Below, piece by piece: positions 5,929 through 6,019 of a DNA stretch of 6,019 bases. This DNA comes from JBKJML01 sp046596415 (GTDB lineage: Bacteria > Actinomycetota > Thermoleophilia > Gaiellales > Gaiellaceae): contig JBKJML010000024.1 of the NCBI GenBank assembly GCA_046596415.1, positions 1 through 6,019 on the forward strand, written 5' to 3'. The notes under the pieces are model-generated. The model was not told the origin of the DNA. It did not search any database and saw nothing but the letters and a program-made list of their open reading frames with translations. The position numbers and the translations under genes are program-made. Positions within the stretch are counted from its first letter, which is position 1. Each line of letters opens with the position of its first letter.

Positions 5929-6019
5929 CTATTCGGGGCCTGCGTGGATCCGCTGCTTCGCGTTGCGGAGCGGTCCGCCCTCGCGCCCGGCGCGCGCGGC
6001 GACGATCTCGGCCAGGATC
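5929..6019 (-). CDS. C-terminal tail of an unidentified protein (5' end outside window)
   Basis: A - strand frame enters from the right edge and encodes 29 residues ending RNAKQRIHAGPE before TAG at 5929-5931. The tail is Ala/Arg/Gly-rich and amphipathic at its start (ILAEIVAARAG). It is credible as a gene end because it shares frame and strand with the operon below, and its stop overlaps the AGGAG of the SDR remnant, as in tightly packed bacterial operons. Too little is visible to name a family. It could instead be a chance open frame in GC-rich DNA. Confidence 0.45.
   Translation of the reverse strand, partial: ILAEIVAARAGREGGPLRNAKQRIHAGPE

Overview
This is a very GC-rich window with G/C-biased third codon positions. 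The proteins look actinobacterial. An actinobacterial lineage such as Thermoleophilia/Solirubrobacterales is a reasonable guess from the lipoprotein style and codon use, but no marker gene here proves it. There are no RNA genes, CRISPR arrays, insertion sequences or phage genes that I can support.

Layout. The left third is on the + strand. It holds the C-terminal 208 residues of malate synthase A (cut by the left edge), then a complete 394-aa LanC-like protein whose TTG start overlaps the malate synthase stop by 8 bp. From about 1816 to the right edge everything is on the - strand. In transcription order (right to left) this is: the last 29 residues of an unidentified protein, a wrecked short-chain dehydrogenase (SDR) gene, a GabD-type succinate-semialdehyde dehydrogenase, an acetolactate-synthase-like ThDP enzyme joined to it by an ATGA stop/start overlap, and a small lipoprotein. 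The two gene sets converge at 1803-1818, where both stop codons lie in or beside a perfect 7-bp hairpin. No gap longer than 300 bases lacks a gene; the longest intergenic gap is 26 bp.

How the genes may work together. The GabD/ThDP-enzyme pair is the metabolic core. A decarboxylase-type ThDP enzyme turning a 2-oxo acid into an aldehyde, coupled to an aldehyde dehydrogenase, would form a two-step oxidation. The cyanobacterial 2-oxoglutarate decarboxylase plus SSADH route is a known precedent with an 'acetolactate synthase-like' enzyme beside a GabD homologue. That assignment is a hypothesis here. Malate synthase points to a glyoxylate shunt elsewhere in the genome. The LanC-like protein has no lantibiotic precursor or dehydratase nearby, and its residues resemble the eukaryotic LanCL glutathione-linked type, which makes it the most unusual gene here.

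The right end shows decay or assembly trouble: the SDR has lost its start, a glycine of its nucleotide-binding motif, its reading frame and roughly 140 central residues.
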